Position numbers and translations under genes: made by a program. Shown piece by piece: positions 1 to 13,400 of a DNA stretch of 64,000 bases (its first letter is position 1; each line of letters starts with the position of its first letter). Under the pieces are notes generated by a model. The model was given only the letters and a program-made list of their open reading frames with translations, searched no databases and was not told the DNA's origin. The DNA comes from Coptis chinensis (Eukaryota; Streptophyta; Magnoliopsida; Ranunculales; Ranunculaceae): assembly GCA_015680905.1 (NCBI GenBank), contig CM027383.1, positions 35,276,501 to 35,340,500 of the forward strand, read 5' to 3'.

Positions 1-552
1 GCAAAATCTTCTAACAAGACCATTATGAACAATCTCAAAAGAAAGCTAGAGGATAAGAAAGGCGCATGGGCAGATGAGCTGAATCATGTTCTCTGGGCCT
101 ATAGGACAATGTCTCAAACGTCAACTGGGGAAACTCCCTTCTCTTTAGCTTACGGAGTCGAGGCCGTGATCCCCTCGGAAATGGTGGTAGCCACAACGCG
201 GACAAGAGCGGTGGAAACGGGACTGAATGAGAGCATACTGGCAGTAGATATGACTTTAGCAGAAGAGAGAAGGGACGCGGTGCGAATCAGACTAGAGGAG
301 TATCACCGATGCCTTCAGAGACGGTATAACAAGAAAGTCAAGCCACGATAGTTCAGAATAGGGGATTCTATGCTGCGACGAGTGACACACAGTACCAAGA
401 AAGAGAACGATGGAAAGCTGGGCCCGAACTGGGAGGGGCCCTATACGGTGGTCGACGTAGGAGGGGCTGTCACTTACAAGCTGCGGACAGCGGAGGGAAA
501 AGTACTAGAAAAGCCGTGGAATGTGAGAATGTTGAAAAAATTCTACGTTTGA
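1..552 (+). pseudogene. Tat1 pol, C-terminal integrase fragment
   Basis: One reading frame (frame 1) is broken by a single TAG at 349-351. The first part carries the end of the integrase core (LWAYRT, followed by VEAVIPSE, both typical of plant Ty3/gypsy integrases). The part after the stop carries the C-terminal domain with GPNWEGPY and a final WNVRMLKKFY. Residue 2 lies where the catalytic glutamate of the D,D35E core should be (normally followed by S/A-S-N-K), but the codon at 4-6 is AAA, lysine. The element therefore encodes no functional integrase. RT and RNase H would lie to the left of the window. Confidence 0.9.
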
Positions 553-1208
553 ATGTAATGAAAATCCAGAACGACACACTGAAGCTGTTTGTAAATATAT
601 AATACAATGACACTTTTGGGAAGTAAATTTTGCCCTTATGCGTAAATTCAAGAATCATACTAAACACGGCTTGGGAGAAAGAGATATTGAAGGACGAGAG
701 GTCCACATCAAATTAGAGCCGTGGATTAGGGAGAGCCATTTGCGGAAGAGAGGCATAAGCTACACCTGGGGGCAAAGAGAGAGGCCCAGCGGTCGGTGAA
801 GCCACTCCAAAAGAGAGGCCGCGGGGGGGATGAGCCCTTCATGGACAAACTGTTCAAATCGTGTCTACGGCAGGTTGAGCTGCCCCAACGGACCTCATAG
901 TCTATGAGTGCCTGTGAAGTGGAATGAGTCATTCGCGGATGAGAGGCCTGGGTCACACATGGGGGCAAGAAGAGAGAATGCTCCAGTGAGGACACCGACG
1001 AGTGGAGAGAGAGTAGAGATGGAAAGAGATGAATAGCAGCACTTCGAGCAAAACAATAATTAAAACAAAGAGACCACACATATAATGCGAGGAAATAAAA
1101 CAGTTCCAAACAAAATAAGTACGCAATGGAAAAATAATAACGGCACACATAGTCGGATGAGTTAGTTACAAAACAACTAGCAAAACACCAAGATAGCCAA
1201 CATGGGGG
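553..1208 (+). repeat. Tat1 noncoding spacer with degenerate repeat
   Basis: This stretch lies between the pol stop and the tail of the antisense ORF, and I see no gene in it. It holds two diverged copies of a ~52-bp unit, at about 738-788 and 931-985. They share TGCGGA-GAGAGGC, a CACAC-TGGGGGCAA core and a GAGAGA-rich tail, and start about 193 bp apart. Tandem repeats in this position are a known feature of Tat-lineage elements and have seeded satellites in some plants. Short ORFs on the minus strand across 726-1150 look accidental. Confidence 0.5.
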
Positions 1209-3163
1209 CTAGTCTAAGTTCGGTAGTAGGTCTTCAGTAAGGGTTGAATGTTCAAGAACACTCGAGGCATGGTCCGGAGAGGTGGCCTCACGTATAGGGT
1301 CTTCTGGCAGCGAATTGGGAGTAGCAACATCAACTGAGTCAGAAATAGTCAGGTCCGCGGCAACTGGGACCGTGACAACAGGGTCTTTTGACATGGGAGA
1401 GTGAGGTTTTTCTGGGAGGAGCCGGCCTTCCTTGATCAAGCGGGCATGTTCGTCAGAGAGCTTCTTGGCCATACGCTTATCAGTTTGAGCTTTGAAGCTT
1501 ATTCGTAGCTGCTCCATGTCATTAGAAGGAGGGCGGTGGTACTTTCGGTATGTTGGAGAACAAGGGCTTCCCGCTGCTTGCTCAAGCGGTCATTCACTCT
1601 GTCCATAAAGTCTTGATGTGAAGCTTCTGTAGTCCTTAACTCATCCTCAGCTCGAAGTTTGGCCATGTTCGCGGCTGTCAGATCGGCTTGGAGGCGGGCA
1701 CAGGTTGCCCTCAGTCCATTGGGACAGCCAACCTCATTCTCTAAAGATTCCAAGGTATTCAAGGAGGGGAAAAGGTTGCGGATCATGTAGGACATGTCCA
1801 AGCTCACCTAGTAACGAAGGAGCAATCAAAACAATGGATTGAACAGAGAGTGGAAGGTGGGGGAAGAGGGAGGTGCGATGGTATTCAAAGGTCCTAGTAT
1901 CTGCATAAGCCAGGTCACGAGGGAGATGGGAACCATAGAACATGGCAGAGGCCACAGCTGGATTCTCCAGAGTAGAGTCCTCAACATTGATAGAACGGCC
2001 ACACACCTTGAAGGTGGGGCAGAAAATTTCTGGAGCCGCGGACCCTGGGAGAGACCGAGCGGTTTCCTTGCCGGGGCGCTGCATCTGGGAAGTGGGGTGA
2101 GGCACCGGGGAAGGTCTTGCGGAAGGGTAGGATCTGCTGCACTTTAGTGGGGGCTCTTCAGATGATGGATCCGTGGACATGTGGGGGCCAGCTGATGCTG
2201 GGACAGTCTGAGAGGTGATGACCTCTGTCACTTCATCGTCAGAGTCACTGTCATATAACCTAATCTTGGTGATATCCATGGGGGAAGGCGGGGAGTCTGC
2301 AGGAGGGGAATTTGGAGGAATATATTGATTTTCCCAATCAGCAAGGGAGCGGAAGGAAGAGGGGGTATATCGGCAAGACTGAGAATGAAGGGCAGCAGTG
2401 AATTTTCTGACTATCTCTGCTAGGGCACGAGCACGAGCCTAGGCCTGGGACTTGGTTGTTTTATGAGTGAAGCCACGACTGTGAGACTTACTCTTGGGAG
2501 GATGAGACGCGGATGGGGGAGGAGGTGAAGGCCGAGGCTTCTGTTCTTTGGGGGGCGGTGGACGGTAGAACGGGGCAGAGTATTTACCCAAGGTATGCAG
2601 AGCAAGGTCTGTCAACAAGGGGGTTCCGTGGGAGGGATCTATGCCGAGAACATCAGCAGAGCCCAGGTTGCGAATCTGTTCAAAGACCGCGGACGTCACA
2701 CCGGCATAAAAGCGGGATTTCGAGTCGGTCTTCCAACCTGTGTATTAGAGAAATAAAGATAATGAGTGAGTCCGCAGCACAATCGACATAAGAAAGAGAT
2801 GTAGTTAATCGAACTCAACGCGAGACAGAAAAGTGAGATGATTGAGAGTCACTTCAGAGGGTATATCCGCGGACAGGAAATTACCGGAGACATACAGGGG
2901 GTAGTGGTGCCAAGTTTTGTCTGAGGTGGTGATTTTGAGAACAAAGGACTGTTTACCGGGACGGACACAGAAGGAGTGGTATCCCACGCTCACGTCTTTA
3001 GTGCTTTTGCGTATATAGTAATGAGAGATTATGTCGCGGAGGACTATTTGGGGCTCATAGTGGTGGTTATAATGGTTTGCGGCATACATGATACGTCAAA
3101 AATTTCCTATACCATGGCAAAGGGGAATGTTGAAGTGGTTGCATACTTTAACATCTAGTAGAG
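1209..3163 (-). pseudogene. Tat1 antisense ORF, distal part
   Basis: This reads on the minus strand from the element A junction (3163) to a stop at 1209. A globular N-terminal part (about 3089-2805) aligns by eye with the Tat2 antisense ORF: YEPQIVL-RDIISHYY here against NDRGYNICL-SDVMEHFV there. A probable intron follows, with acceptor TAATACACAG ending near 2741 and a donor that looks damaged (TTGAGT near 2818). Then come a Pro/Ser-rich stretch (PPPPKEQKPRPSPPPPSA), an acidic DSDSDDEV segment (about 2250) and a coiled-coil-like charged segment (1810-1500). An in-frame TAG sits just after the Pro-rich part, and there is a frame change near 1810. The family resembles proteins annotated as putative gypsy-type transposon; its function is unknown. 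Confidence 0.7.
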
Positions 3164-4674
3164 TGATAACCATAAAAAGATAAAGTTTACCTACGAAATG
3201 AACGATAAACTCAAAACGTAAGTAAAACTAAAACTTATTACGTGCCTATATTATCAAAGATTGTTCTACTCTCGATCTATTGAACAGATATAGTGGAGTA
3301 GGAAGTTCGTTCCACTCCTAGTCCTTCCGCATGCTGTGTTTTCTAGTCTAATTACTCTACTCTAAGTCTAATGAGAGATTTACTTAAATGGCAACTAGAC
3401 TACGATGCAACTACCCACAAGATGCAACTAGTCGACTATTAGAACAATTATGGGAATGCTACGTCGATTCTATGATAAGGAGTTAGAGGGGGATTGATTC
3501 CACCTTAACTCGACTTAATCCTACTAACGACGAATCGTCATAATCCGAATTGAACTGCTTCGCAGAACAATCTGGTTACTCCTAATCCCTAATTACACAT
3601 GACATTTCTACCAATTTATAACTAGCATGTGAACGATTACACCCATTCTCATGGTGAACTAATCATTTATAGAGTGGAAAGGAAATTATGAAGACTCTAC
3701 GATAATTGGAATCAAGCTTTCATCAAGGCTTCTCAACCCCCTCAAATGGAGGTTTAGCCGAGAATCATCACACTATCATTCCCAATGGAATTCAAACAAG
3801 ACATGATATAAAGATTTAAACTTTGCTTATTTAAACTCAATTGGAAACTAATCATGCAAGAATTAATTGAAACTAATAATGATAAGTAATTGAATCTAAG
3901 AATTGAAACTAAACAATTAATGGAAATGAAACTAGATTATCAAGAACACTATTTTATTAATCTAATGAATAATAAAACAATGATTCAAATACTAAATTAA
4001 TAATCTACTTTTTCTAAAGTAATTAATTAAACATGAAACTAGATCTAAAACAAGATATGAAAAACTAATTAATGGAGGCTAACTAATCTAGGTCTAACTA
4101 TCTACCATTAACGAAGAGTCAAGCTCTTGTTTTTATACTTTCAGATCCAAAAATCATACATGGGCTTGGAGCCATGTTTTGGGCCAGAGAATCAGGCCCA
4201 AAACCCAATTCTTTCAGTCCAAAAAGGCCTTTTCAGCTGCAGTTGGCTTCAATAGACTTTTCGTCCACTTCTGCTCCTCTGATTGGGTCAAAGCTTAGAC
4301 CATTGGAAAGCTCTTTCTGAGCCGGTTGTTTTGACATAAGGTAGGCCCAATTCTGAGGTCTGAGTCAAACGATCTGACTTTGAAAGTTCTCACGACTTTG
4401 AGTCTTTGTTTTACGCCCAGCGTCGACTTTTCAGCTTTTGACTGGGCTTTACAAAGGCTTTGTCTTCTTGAATCTTGGCCTTTAATCACGGAATTCCTTA
4501 GCAACCGACCTTTGCTCCTTTATCTCGCTAAAGTGGCACATTTCTGCACATAATGGACTTTGAAGCCTGAAATGCATAAAAACACGTAATCAGTATTAAC
4601 TCTTAATTATTACTCATATAATTGGTCTAAAAGTATGATTCTGGGGTTAAAATTACAGTTTTGGGCTCTTATCA
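3164..4674 (-). repeat. Element A 3' LTR (1511 bp)
   Basis: The plus-strand sequence starts TGATAACC and ends GGCTCTTATCA. It pairs with 14170-15684 at high identity by eye, with small indels only (for example one run after AGAGATTTAC). On the sense strand the LTR begins TGATAAGAGCCC. ORFs read across it are shadows. Confidence 0.93.
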
Positions 4675-6575
4675 AACCACCCCCAAACAACATTTTGCTT
4701 GTCCTCAAGCAAAGATGAGAAATTAGAATAAGTGACCAAAAATGGAGTTCTATCTACTCTTGTTTCGCTGAGTGCGATTGCATTGACCATATGCAACAAG
4801 GCCTTAAACCACTAGGAATTCCCTAGTGGACGAGTTATAGCCTCGTGAGAGTTTTCTAGTGAAGGTACTCACAAACTTCATCTATACTACAACGACTAAG
4901 AAATAAAACTATTGTTTCCTGATTCATGCTCTAGATTAATTATACCTCTCACTAGTAATGCATATAGAGTAATCAAGTCGAAACCTAAGCTAATATATGC
5001 ATAATAATCAATCATCTATAATAAACATATATACAATGAGTAATACTATGAAATGTCTAGCAGGTTCGTTTATGAAACTCGGAATAGCGTCCTTAAGTAG
5101 GTTCTCACAATAATAGTCGAGATACAACACTCTGATTTTTCCACTCAAGTTTCTTTACTCCAGGTTAATGCGATGGGCACACTTTACCTTACAATCTCAA
5201 TGACAACAAGGAAGCCGGAGTCGATCAAACACATCTGCCACTTACTATCACACTAACCTATTCCTAATTGAGCTAAAGGTCTTTATTAGGTGTTGCGGGG
5301 ATTAGGAGATGGTTTAAGAAGGAAGAAAATGGATATTCAAAAAGGACAAGTCTGAGATAATAGAGTCTTCATACTATGTAACTAGAGAAAACCTTGTTAT
5401 TTACTTTTGCTTCTACACTTTGTTTCCATCCTTAGCCATATATATTTTTTTCTTTGGCTTTTGACTCCTTTTATTCTATTTTTTTGGAGTTTTTATTTTA
5501 TTTTTATTTTTATTTTTCTTTTCTTTGGATGGAAACTTCTTTTCTTTATTTTCTGAAGTAATTAACTAACTTTTGTTTACACATGTTTTTCTCTTCTTCT
5601 TTCTTCCTCATTCTATTCTCAGACTTATTCTAGATTGGGTAGGTTGATTTTTTATTTATTTTTTTTAGATTTGTTTTTGTAACAGGGTAAAGGATTTGTG
5701 GTTTATGAAAGGCTAAAGAAAGGCTCAGAGGGGCGACTAGCGGAAAATAATTCATAGGTTTGAATTTACGGCTATATCGATCCAAAGAGGGCCTAAATTC
5801 TCGCTTAGGATATGGTTTAGTGATCAAGCAAGTGGACGTGTGATTTCTCTATCCGGATTTTACTTCTCCCTTGTGTCATTTCTCAAATGTTTCACTCATA
5901 TAAGGCTTTAGGCTATATTCTCCACGGGATTTGTAGAATAAGTACTCTAGCCTAGATTTCAAACTTCTTGCTAACAAATCATCGATACTCATGTAATATA
6001 TTTATAGATAGATGCAAAGATTATTACTTACATATTAACCTAAGTTTCTAAAAATTATTCTAATGCAAAAGCTACGTGAGACTTCTAGATTATTAAGAGC
6101 ATAGAGAAGGAAAACAATACCAATATTCCTAAGTGTATAGCATGAACTTATTTATTTATATTTTTGAATTTTTGAAATTTTAACTAGAAAACAAGTGCAT
6201 ATTATACCTATCTATATCCTAACCGATGCCTTAATTACACGTGTTTCTATGCCCCCCCCCAAACAAGAAGCATGCTTTGTCCTCAAAGCATTTAAATAAA
6301 GAGGGTAGGAAAAATACCATTGAAGCGCGTGAAATTCAGGAACATCTGCAAAACAAGGTTAGAACGTACTAATATAGGAAATAAAAAAACTGACGCAACT
6401 CTATAAGAGTTCCACCCATTATGAGGTTGTTAACAAGAATCAAATTGCTTGGGACATAAGCAGACACTAAGTAAAATTAAAACTTACCTTATCTCCCGCT
6501 TTATTCATCATCCTCCTCATCATCTTCTATAAAGAAGTGAGGTTCCTTCGTGTCCTGCCATGCCATGATAATTTG
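4675..6575 (-). other. Element A 3' noncoding region with two polypurine-tract modules
   Basis: No gene is visible in these 1.9 kb. Next to the LTR is the polypurine tract (CCACCCCCAAACAA on the plus strand, 4677-4690). A perfect 7-bp stem with a 4-nt loop follows (TTGCTTG-TCCT-CAAGCAA, about 4695-4712). A second tract plus hairpin (C10-AAACAA at 6251-6266, then ATGCTTTG-TCCT-CAAAGCAT) sits just beyond the ORF2 end. Between them is T-rich sequence (5440-5660). The whole region has a clear counterpart in B (19377-21243) and a recognisable one in C (39757-41597). Confidence 0.8.
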
Positions 6576-7427
6576 CTAGGCTTCCCACCATTTATCATCT
6601 ATTATTGCTAACCTATTAAGCACTACTAGGTCTGACGGGGTGTAGGGTGCAACCTGATGAGGTTGTATCCTCCACCCTTGCCAAGTCATTGCACGGAAAG
6701 ATCGAATAATACTATTGGTGGGTCGTGCGATTAATAATGCCGTAATCCAATCCGTGAAACGTGTATAAAAAACAGGAAAGAAACATAGCATAATACGGGA
6801 AATTAGAACAGGCATAAGAAGGTACTTATGCCTCATGCTATGGGCTCGAGCTAAACTAGACATCAAGGTTCTAGGAAGGTCATGGCACATACATCCCGTG
6901 GCTAAAGCAAGGAAGACACTGCAAGTGGCATCATTCACAGAAGAAAAATGCCATTCCCCAAAAATGTTTAGCATGATCCAAAACATAACAGTGCCTATGT
7001 TCATGGATAGGCTACCAAAAGCGACGTTATAGTCCCCTTGGTCCTCGATATGGAAAATGCCTGCCCCATACGACTCATGCAAAAACTCATAAGTGTAGAC
7101 ATACATATTATCTACCCAATAGCACCATGGGTCTTGTATTTCGACGGGCATAGCAAGTCCAAGAACAAAAGCTAGCAAGAACCTGGTAATTTCCATTGGT
7201 TCATCATCAATGTTGATGGAGAACACTTGTTCTCCATCTGGTCTCTCAAAGAAAATGCAGTTATCGTAAAAATAAGATGCTAGTGTTGGAGAGTAAAGTT
7301 CAGCGAAAGTCTTACCATAAGCGTTCCCCAAACCCACGATGTGACCGCCTCAAAACCAAGCACCATAAGTAGTGCTTTGGAACAAATCTTCGAAAAGACT
7401 GTGCTCGTATTATTGTAGGAGATGTCA
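6576..7427 (-). pseudogene. Element A ORF2 (env-position protein), frameshifted
   Basis: The open part is 6576-7337. Its N-terminus continues in another frame up to an ATG near 7427, so there is at least one frameshift and a TGA near 7350. The product aligns along its length with ORF2 of B (21244-22163) and ORF2 of C (38834-39756). Shared blocks are YSP-L--YFY, a G-F/LSMNIGT-MF--LNI-G-WHF-S-NDA core, and RTLMSSLARAHSMRHKYLL, where the others have SLKRA-S/TMRH-YLL or FRDQYILL. I see no signal peptide or convincing membrane anchor, so an envelope role is not supported. It occupies the place where Athila elements carry extra ORFs. Function unknown. Confidence 0.7.
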
Positions 7428-8245
7428 TCTCAAAACGATGCTCGAACAGCTGCAAATGATCCGGGAACAACCCACGAAAAACTGGAAATTTTTATGTTTA
7501 CGGAGGTCGTAGCGAGTCGCGCTCCACTTGCGCGGCGCGCCTCGATGATTTTGGAGTTCCAGTGTTTGGCCTTGAAGCTCACCCTTAAAATCTTGGTGTG
7601 CGCTCTGTACAAAATTCGACAAATGTGTAGAGGCGTGAGTGCGCCTCTCTCGGAAGCGAAGTGCCTCGAGGTGTTTTACCGTGAAAAATGAGACGAAACG
7701 TGGGAAACGTGGGAGTGAAAGGTGAGTGATAGAAGTTAGGTGTAGTGTGGGTTGTGAGTGTAGAATGAATGAAGTTTTTATAGGTTTTAAATTGCTAAAA
7801 CGGATCGGGAAATTGCCAAAAAGTTTTTACGGTAGTTTCCGGAAATACTAAAATTTTCAAACCCGAAAACAGAAACAACTCATATTCTTGATTCTAAAAC
7901 AACCCTAGTATCTTTTAGGTTGAATTTAGGATAGAATCTACCTATTTTATCGAGATTTCATTCTACCATGATATTTATTCATAGATATGCCTAATCGGCC
8001 ATATTCTCACCCTGACTCCGCAATAACTTCTTAAACGAGGGTCATATAAAAATCATGCTGGAATAGATAACACCACCCCCAAACAATTTGGGAAGGTGGG
8101 ATCAATATTAAACAACCACGCACAATGAAAATAATGACATTATATTAAAATTGGCATTAAATGCCCTTTTACTACAAAATCCAAATTACGGAATTAAAAC
8201 TTACATTAAAATAGCTAACAATAATAAAACTACAAATAAAAAACA
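7428..8245 (-). promoter_or_regulatory. Element A ORF1-ORF2 spacer: internal promoter-like block, GC-rich repeat, polypurine tract
   Basis: Read on the sense strand, the spacer starts after the ORF1 stop with a polypurine-type site (plus CACCACCCCCAAACAATTT, 8071-8089). That site can fold as CCCAAA-CAA-TTTGGG. Further on comes CCTATAAAAA (plus 7775-7784) followed by a C/T/A-only tract (CTACACTCACAACCCACACT), which looks like a TATA box plus initiator region. Next is a GC-rich stretch (7497-7640) with pieces of the GCGCGCTC/GAGTTCCAG repeat, and then the ORF2 start. The same order is present in B. I see no coding sequence beyond accidental ORFs. Confidence 0.5.
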
Positions 8246-9393
8246 TCAAACTATACTATCCCTAAACACTTCGGTAGTTGTAGCGGAGGGCACACGCTCA
8301 GGAGATGGATCCTGAGCTCCTGATGGGCCATCACCATTCGTCTTTCGGTGACGACGCTCGTGTCTCGATTCTGTATCCTCAGAAGGAGAATCCCCGTGAG
8401 GTGGGAAGCGTGCAAGCATATCGGCCCGGAACTGGCGCTGAGCTTCTAGCTCAGTCCTCATCTGTTCCCACTGCTCATCCTCCCGCTGGGTACGGATCTC
8501 GAAGTTATGGTGGATAGTAGCCTGTCGAGTTTGGAGGTCTTCGCAGATAGTGTTGAGTGAACGCATGCCACGATGAATCACAGCCATGCATTCTGCATCT
8601 GACCAACACCTCTCCAAGGCATCAGCATCAAAACAAGTCAAATCCTCCTCATCCTCCGAGTCATTCTCATTTCCACCATCCTCCTCGTCCTCTACCCTAT
8701 CCTCAGGCAACCTCCAAACTGGTTGGACACAATCCTTATAGATACGAGGATTTCGATGTAGGGTGAGGTAAATCCTATCAGACGCCGGAGCTGCTCTCAA
8801 CTTTAGCATGATCTTGGTTATCAAAACAGGAAGAGGTGCAATAGACTTCCCTACTCCCCTAATCATGTTAAGCAAAAACTCCAAGATACAGAACTCGTAC
8901 TTCTGCTCCTGGAGTATCCATAAAATGTGGAGGCAGTTCAGACCGATGTCGCCGACCTTCTCCTTCCCTAGGACGTTCCGACCAATCCACTGAGCTGCAG
9001 CCAGCTGGTTGGTTCGGGGGATGCCTGGCGAACACAATGCGAGCTCGCATTGTAGTTCCCTTCGGTAATTGTCACGTTCATCAACGGCTCTACCCCATTA
9101 TATTGGGACTCCTGTAATGTGGCATCCAGATGGATTCTAGGTGGAATGCCTAGAATCTCAGCCAACAACCCAACAGTTACTTCCTTCCTCCTCTTCGCCA
9201 CCATAACAAAAATTCTACTCCCCTCTAACTCCCTCGTGTTGTAAAACCGTCGGACTAAGTCTGCGTGGTAAAAGGCTTCGGTCGAGTACCACAAGCTATT
9301 CCAGTCTCTACTAATCATTTCGTCACTGTAAAACGGCGCGAAGTGGTCACCAGTAAATGCTTGCTCCGGAAAAATTCGACGTTGTTGAGCCAT
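8246..9393 (-). pseudogene. Element A ORF1 (Athila ORF-1-like protein), one frameshift
   Basis: The start is taken at 9393 (MAQQRRIFPEQAF) because B starts at the homologous MALRRRILPEQAF. An upstream in-frame ATG at 9438 is possible. The frame shifts once near 9010-9037 and then runs to a stop at 8246. Domains: an N-terminal block (RRI-PEQAF...FY-DEMI-R-WN-LWYST...FY--REL...AEILGI) shared with B and C, then an acidic stretch (EDEEDGGNENDSEDEED). A coiled-coil-like segment (RSLNTICEDLQTRQATIHHN...) and a Ser/Arg/His-rich tail (RHERRHRKTNGD) follow. The block resembles the Athila ORF-1 / putative plant transposon protein family. Role unknown. Confidence 0.72.
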
Positions 9394-10453
9394 TGGAGTT
9401 TGAACTGATTTGGGGTTTGTAGAAGGTGTAGGAAGCAATGAGGAACAACCTCACTGGAACAACAATGGTGGTGGTGCGGTGGTGGATCGGCAGTTCAATT
9501 TTTTTTTTTTTTTTTTTTTGTTGGTTTTTGATGATTTAAATTGGTGAAGGTGGTGGTGGAAAGATTTTAGATTAGATTGGAAGTTGATTTGAACTGTGGG
9601 GGTGGGTTAATTTGGTTTTCTTTTAATTTTATTTTTTAGGTTTGGGTTTGAAGGTTTTTGGTCGTTAATGGTGGTTTGGAAGTGGAGAACGCGACTGTTG
9701 GTGTGAAGGTAAGGGGCGCAGGTGCGCGCGGGTTGGGCCCAAGCCCAATTCGAAATTTTCGAAATTTTCGATTTTTCGCGCAACTTCAAACTAATATTGC
9801 CGCTTCGTTACCGGTCCGATTTTTGCGAATGAGATATGGAAATGATCAGGAGAGAATTTCCAATCCAATGATCCATAAAACACTCTATTCCGACCGTGGA
9901 TGACATATTAGAGAGTGGAAAACGCCTCGGAGTGCGTGCATGACGTATGTTATGCGAACGAATGAACTCTAAATTCATAGATTATGTCAACCCGAATCGA
10001 AATACAATTAAACAGCCTAAACAACTCGAATGGGACATAAAACATTCTAGGACGGAAACACGAACACCCCACCCCCAAACAAATTTTTTACAACAAAGTT
10101 TAGAAAATTTGTTTTTTAAGTGGGTCTTTTAAAATCAGATTCTCGAGACTTCTTAGATTACTATGTTTATTCTTTAATATATATATATTTACTTTTATAA
10201 GGAAAAACAATAAGCAAGAAAGACATAATTCACCCCATAGAGAAACATGACTCAAAAATCCGAGAAAACATGCAAGAGTGGAAAACGTGAATTATGTTAA
10301 ACGTGGACTTAGGATCTGGTACTTACAGCCACACACTCCATAGGGAGGGCTCAGTTACCTTAATGGTGCACTCACCAATATATGGAAATGAAAGGAAATG
10401 CACCAAACATAAAAAAAAATGAGTCATTTATAGTCAGATACTCGAGACTTTAT
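9394..10453 (-). promoter_or_regulatory. Element A spacer between gag-pro and ORF1, with conserved noncoding island
   Basis: No gene is seen here. The conserved island is at 10303-10376 (sense: CACCA...AGGTAAC...GAGTGTGTGGCTGTAAGTACC...GTCCAC). It is almost the same in B (25164-25237) and clearly homologous in C (35337-35432). It contains splice-donor-like GGTGAGTGC, AAGGTAAC and CTGTAAGTACC. A polypurine-type site (plus CACCCCACCCCCAAACAAA, 10065-10083) is followed by a 10-bp inverted repeat (AACAAATTTT / AAAATTTGTT). A run of about 21 T (9498-9519) reads as poly(A) on the sense strand, about 105 bp upstream of ORF1. Confidence 0.6.
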
Positions 10454-13400
10454 CTAAACATATGTATGAACATGCATTTTATCATAAATCAACAACCAAA
10501 ATAGTTGGGGATCATTCCATAAATAAATATCACAGAAAACATATCCAAACACAATCAAGCACCAAGATTTCCTATGACGCAACCTAGTGAACTGAAAGCG
10601 AAGTCGGATAACCCTATAACGTAACTTAGCATGCACCTTCTTTTTCATTTTTGAACGAGAGGGTGTCCTAGTGAATAAGTGTGGAAAGTGAATGGTTGTG
10701 GAAGATATGGTGGATATGGATAAGTTGTAGAAGGAAAGCATGTAAACAATGAGGATGTGGGTTTAGCACAAAACTCATTCATGGTGTAGTTAGGGACTGT
10801 CTCAAGTCTGAAAATGAAGGTGTCAAATGCTTTGTTCTTCTGAAGTATTTGTTTACTAGGCGGATTTAAAAAATTATGAAGCACAGGAGAAACAAAAGGA
10901 TCGAGTGCAAACTCGAGATCCCTTTGAAAGGGTGGAAGGAGGGGAGTCGAGGTGGATCTTGTGCAAAGTAGTTCTTGATAGGGTGAATCATCACCTGCTC
11001 TAAGAAACTCCTCGAAATCCTTATCTAGATTGCTCATATCCACATTACTATGGTAGTCCTCAATATCTTTGAGAAAGTCATCTATCTCGTCCTCATCCAT
11101 AATATGTGTATCGACTAGTGTAGGGATGAAAATGTTGGAGTCTAAACTTCCAAAGGAAATAAATTTGGGCATATGATTATCAGGGAACGTGTTGTTGAAA
11201 TAATCTCGAGCGAAGCTCTCGATCATGCTAACCTCTCCATCCATAGACGAATCGGGTAAATGTGTCTTTGTTTTAAAAACATTTACTTCAACAGCAAGAT
11301 GGCCAAAGGACATGGACATTGAACCATCGCGACAATTAATGAGCGCATTGGCAGTTGCCGGAAAGGGCGCCCTAAGATGATCTGACAGAGTCGTTAGCGA
11401 CTTTCGTATCGAGGATGACAAAATCACCGGATAGTAGAAATCCGAACTTTTACCAAAGCACATTTTCGACCACACCTTTAGGATACTTAATAAACCGATC
11501 AACTAATTGCAACGTCATTTTAGTGGGTTGCATCTCGCCTAGACCTATTTGTCTATACAAATAAAATGGGAGTAAGTTAACACTAGCCCCCGTGTCTAAT
11601 AACGCGTCGTCGTATATAGGAATCTCCTAAGGTGCATTGTGCAATGGGGATCTACCGGGGTCCTTGTACTTAACAATTCCATTATGTTCGATAGAGTTGG
11701 GAATTGTTCTCGTTAAAAAAGTCTTTTTGGTATATTGGTCTTACGCCTAGTAGTACACAAACTCCTTAAGAAACTTAGCATAGTGTGGTAGCTTTTTTTA
11801 ATAGCTTCGAGGAAGGGAAGGTTTATAGTTAGATTCTTGAAAACGTCCCTAATCTCCTCATAATTTGTATCACTAGTTAACATGGCTAATTTTTGTGGAA
11901 AACGGTGGTTTCGTCTATATTTAACAATGGTATTACGGATGTTTAACCTTGGCTTTCTGTTTCTTAGGTTGTGTTGTAACTGGTACCTCTACAAAGGGTA
12001 GGCTCTTGGTTTCTATTTGGTATCTAGTAAAATAGCGGTGTAGGGGACTCTTGGTGGGAGTAACTATAGGCATAGTTACTTTGTTATCAACCACTCTGCC
12101 CGAAGGAGAGTGGTGATGGCATTTAGCTCACCTACATTTTCATATTCATTACTAGTATTATCGGTGACCTCGAAGGCTGTGTTTGTTGTTTTAGGATTAG
12201 GTATTGCGTGACCTGGAAACACACCTATGGGTTGGGCTTTATCTTGGGCCAACTGTTGGCTTAAATTATTATCGGATTGTAGAAGTTGTTGGTTAGATTG
12301 AGCCATGGTTTGGAAAAGTTTTTGGCTCACTTGTATGAAGGTGTCAAGACGATCCGGTTGTGTGGGTGTAGTAGTCACGAGTGGTGTGACTGGAACTATC
12401 TCGCATGAATTATTTATGGGCGGATTTTGATAGTTATTATTTACTGGAACGATACCTCTATTAGTGTTATAATTATTATAACTACCTCGACCTTGTGCTT
12501 GACCTTGTCGAGGTTGCAATTGGTTGTTATAATTATTATAATTACCCTGACCTTGTCCTTGTCGTGGTGGAGCTTGGATAAAACTGTGCGTTGGCCTAAC
12601 TTATTGATTATTGTACCCTGGAGGTGTGCCGTGTTGGTTATTTCTCCAACCGAAGTTGGGATTTTGTCTCCAAGGGTTAGGTTCACTATTAATGGAACAA
12701 GCCCGCTCATAGGCTATAGGACGATGGAAGTCGGGATGCTCGGGGCTCCAAATGAAACTACATGGATTTGAATTTACATTCATGACGGGGATAGGCTTTT
12801 GTTGAACAGAAATGGCCTCTACCTTTTTAGTGAGTGATTCGATTAGAGTTTTAAGCTTGGGATCGTGTTTAATTTCAAACATATCGGCGGCCTTAACTAT
12901 ATTAGAAGAACTAGCGGAGCGGTGGATATCATCACTACCCCTCCAGTTGTTATTTCGCTTAGTTTGATCCTCTAAAAATTTATAAGCCTCCGAGGCTCCT
13001 TTGCTTAAGAAACTACCCCCATTCATTATGTCGAGGACTTCTTTATGGTGGTGTAGAAGTCCTTTGAAAAAGGCACGAACTAACGTGTCTTTCTCTAGGT
13101 TATGATGTGGACACTCTATAAGGAGATCGGTGAAACGATTCCAAGCCTCTGAAAATGATTCATGAGGATTTTGTCAAAAGAAATGAATCTTGGAAAGCAT
13201 CTCATCCGTCTTTAGGGGTGGGTAAAAATGTTCCATAAACAGCTGAACAAGTTTAGCCCACGAGTCCACAGAATTAGGCGTTTGGGCAGTTTAACCAAGA
13301 CGCCTTTTATCGGCTAAGGTGAAAGGGAATACCCTCGGTTTAATTTGTTCCGCACCAACCGTAGGGATGGTGGAATGTTGTTATGACTTGTTCAATCCTA

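Noticed and set aside
7422..7691. Plus-strand ORF MSSQNDARTAAND...
   Set aside because: It runs antisense across the ORF1-ORF2 spacer and the start of ORF2 and is not kept in B.
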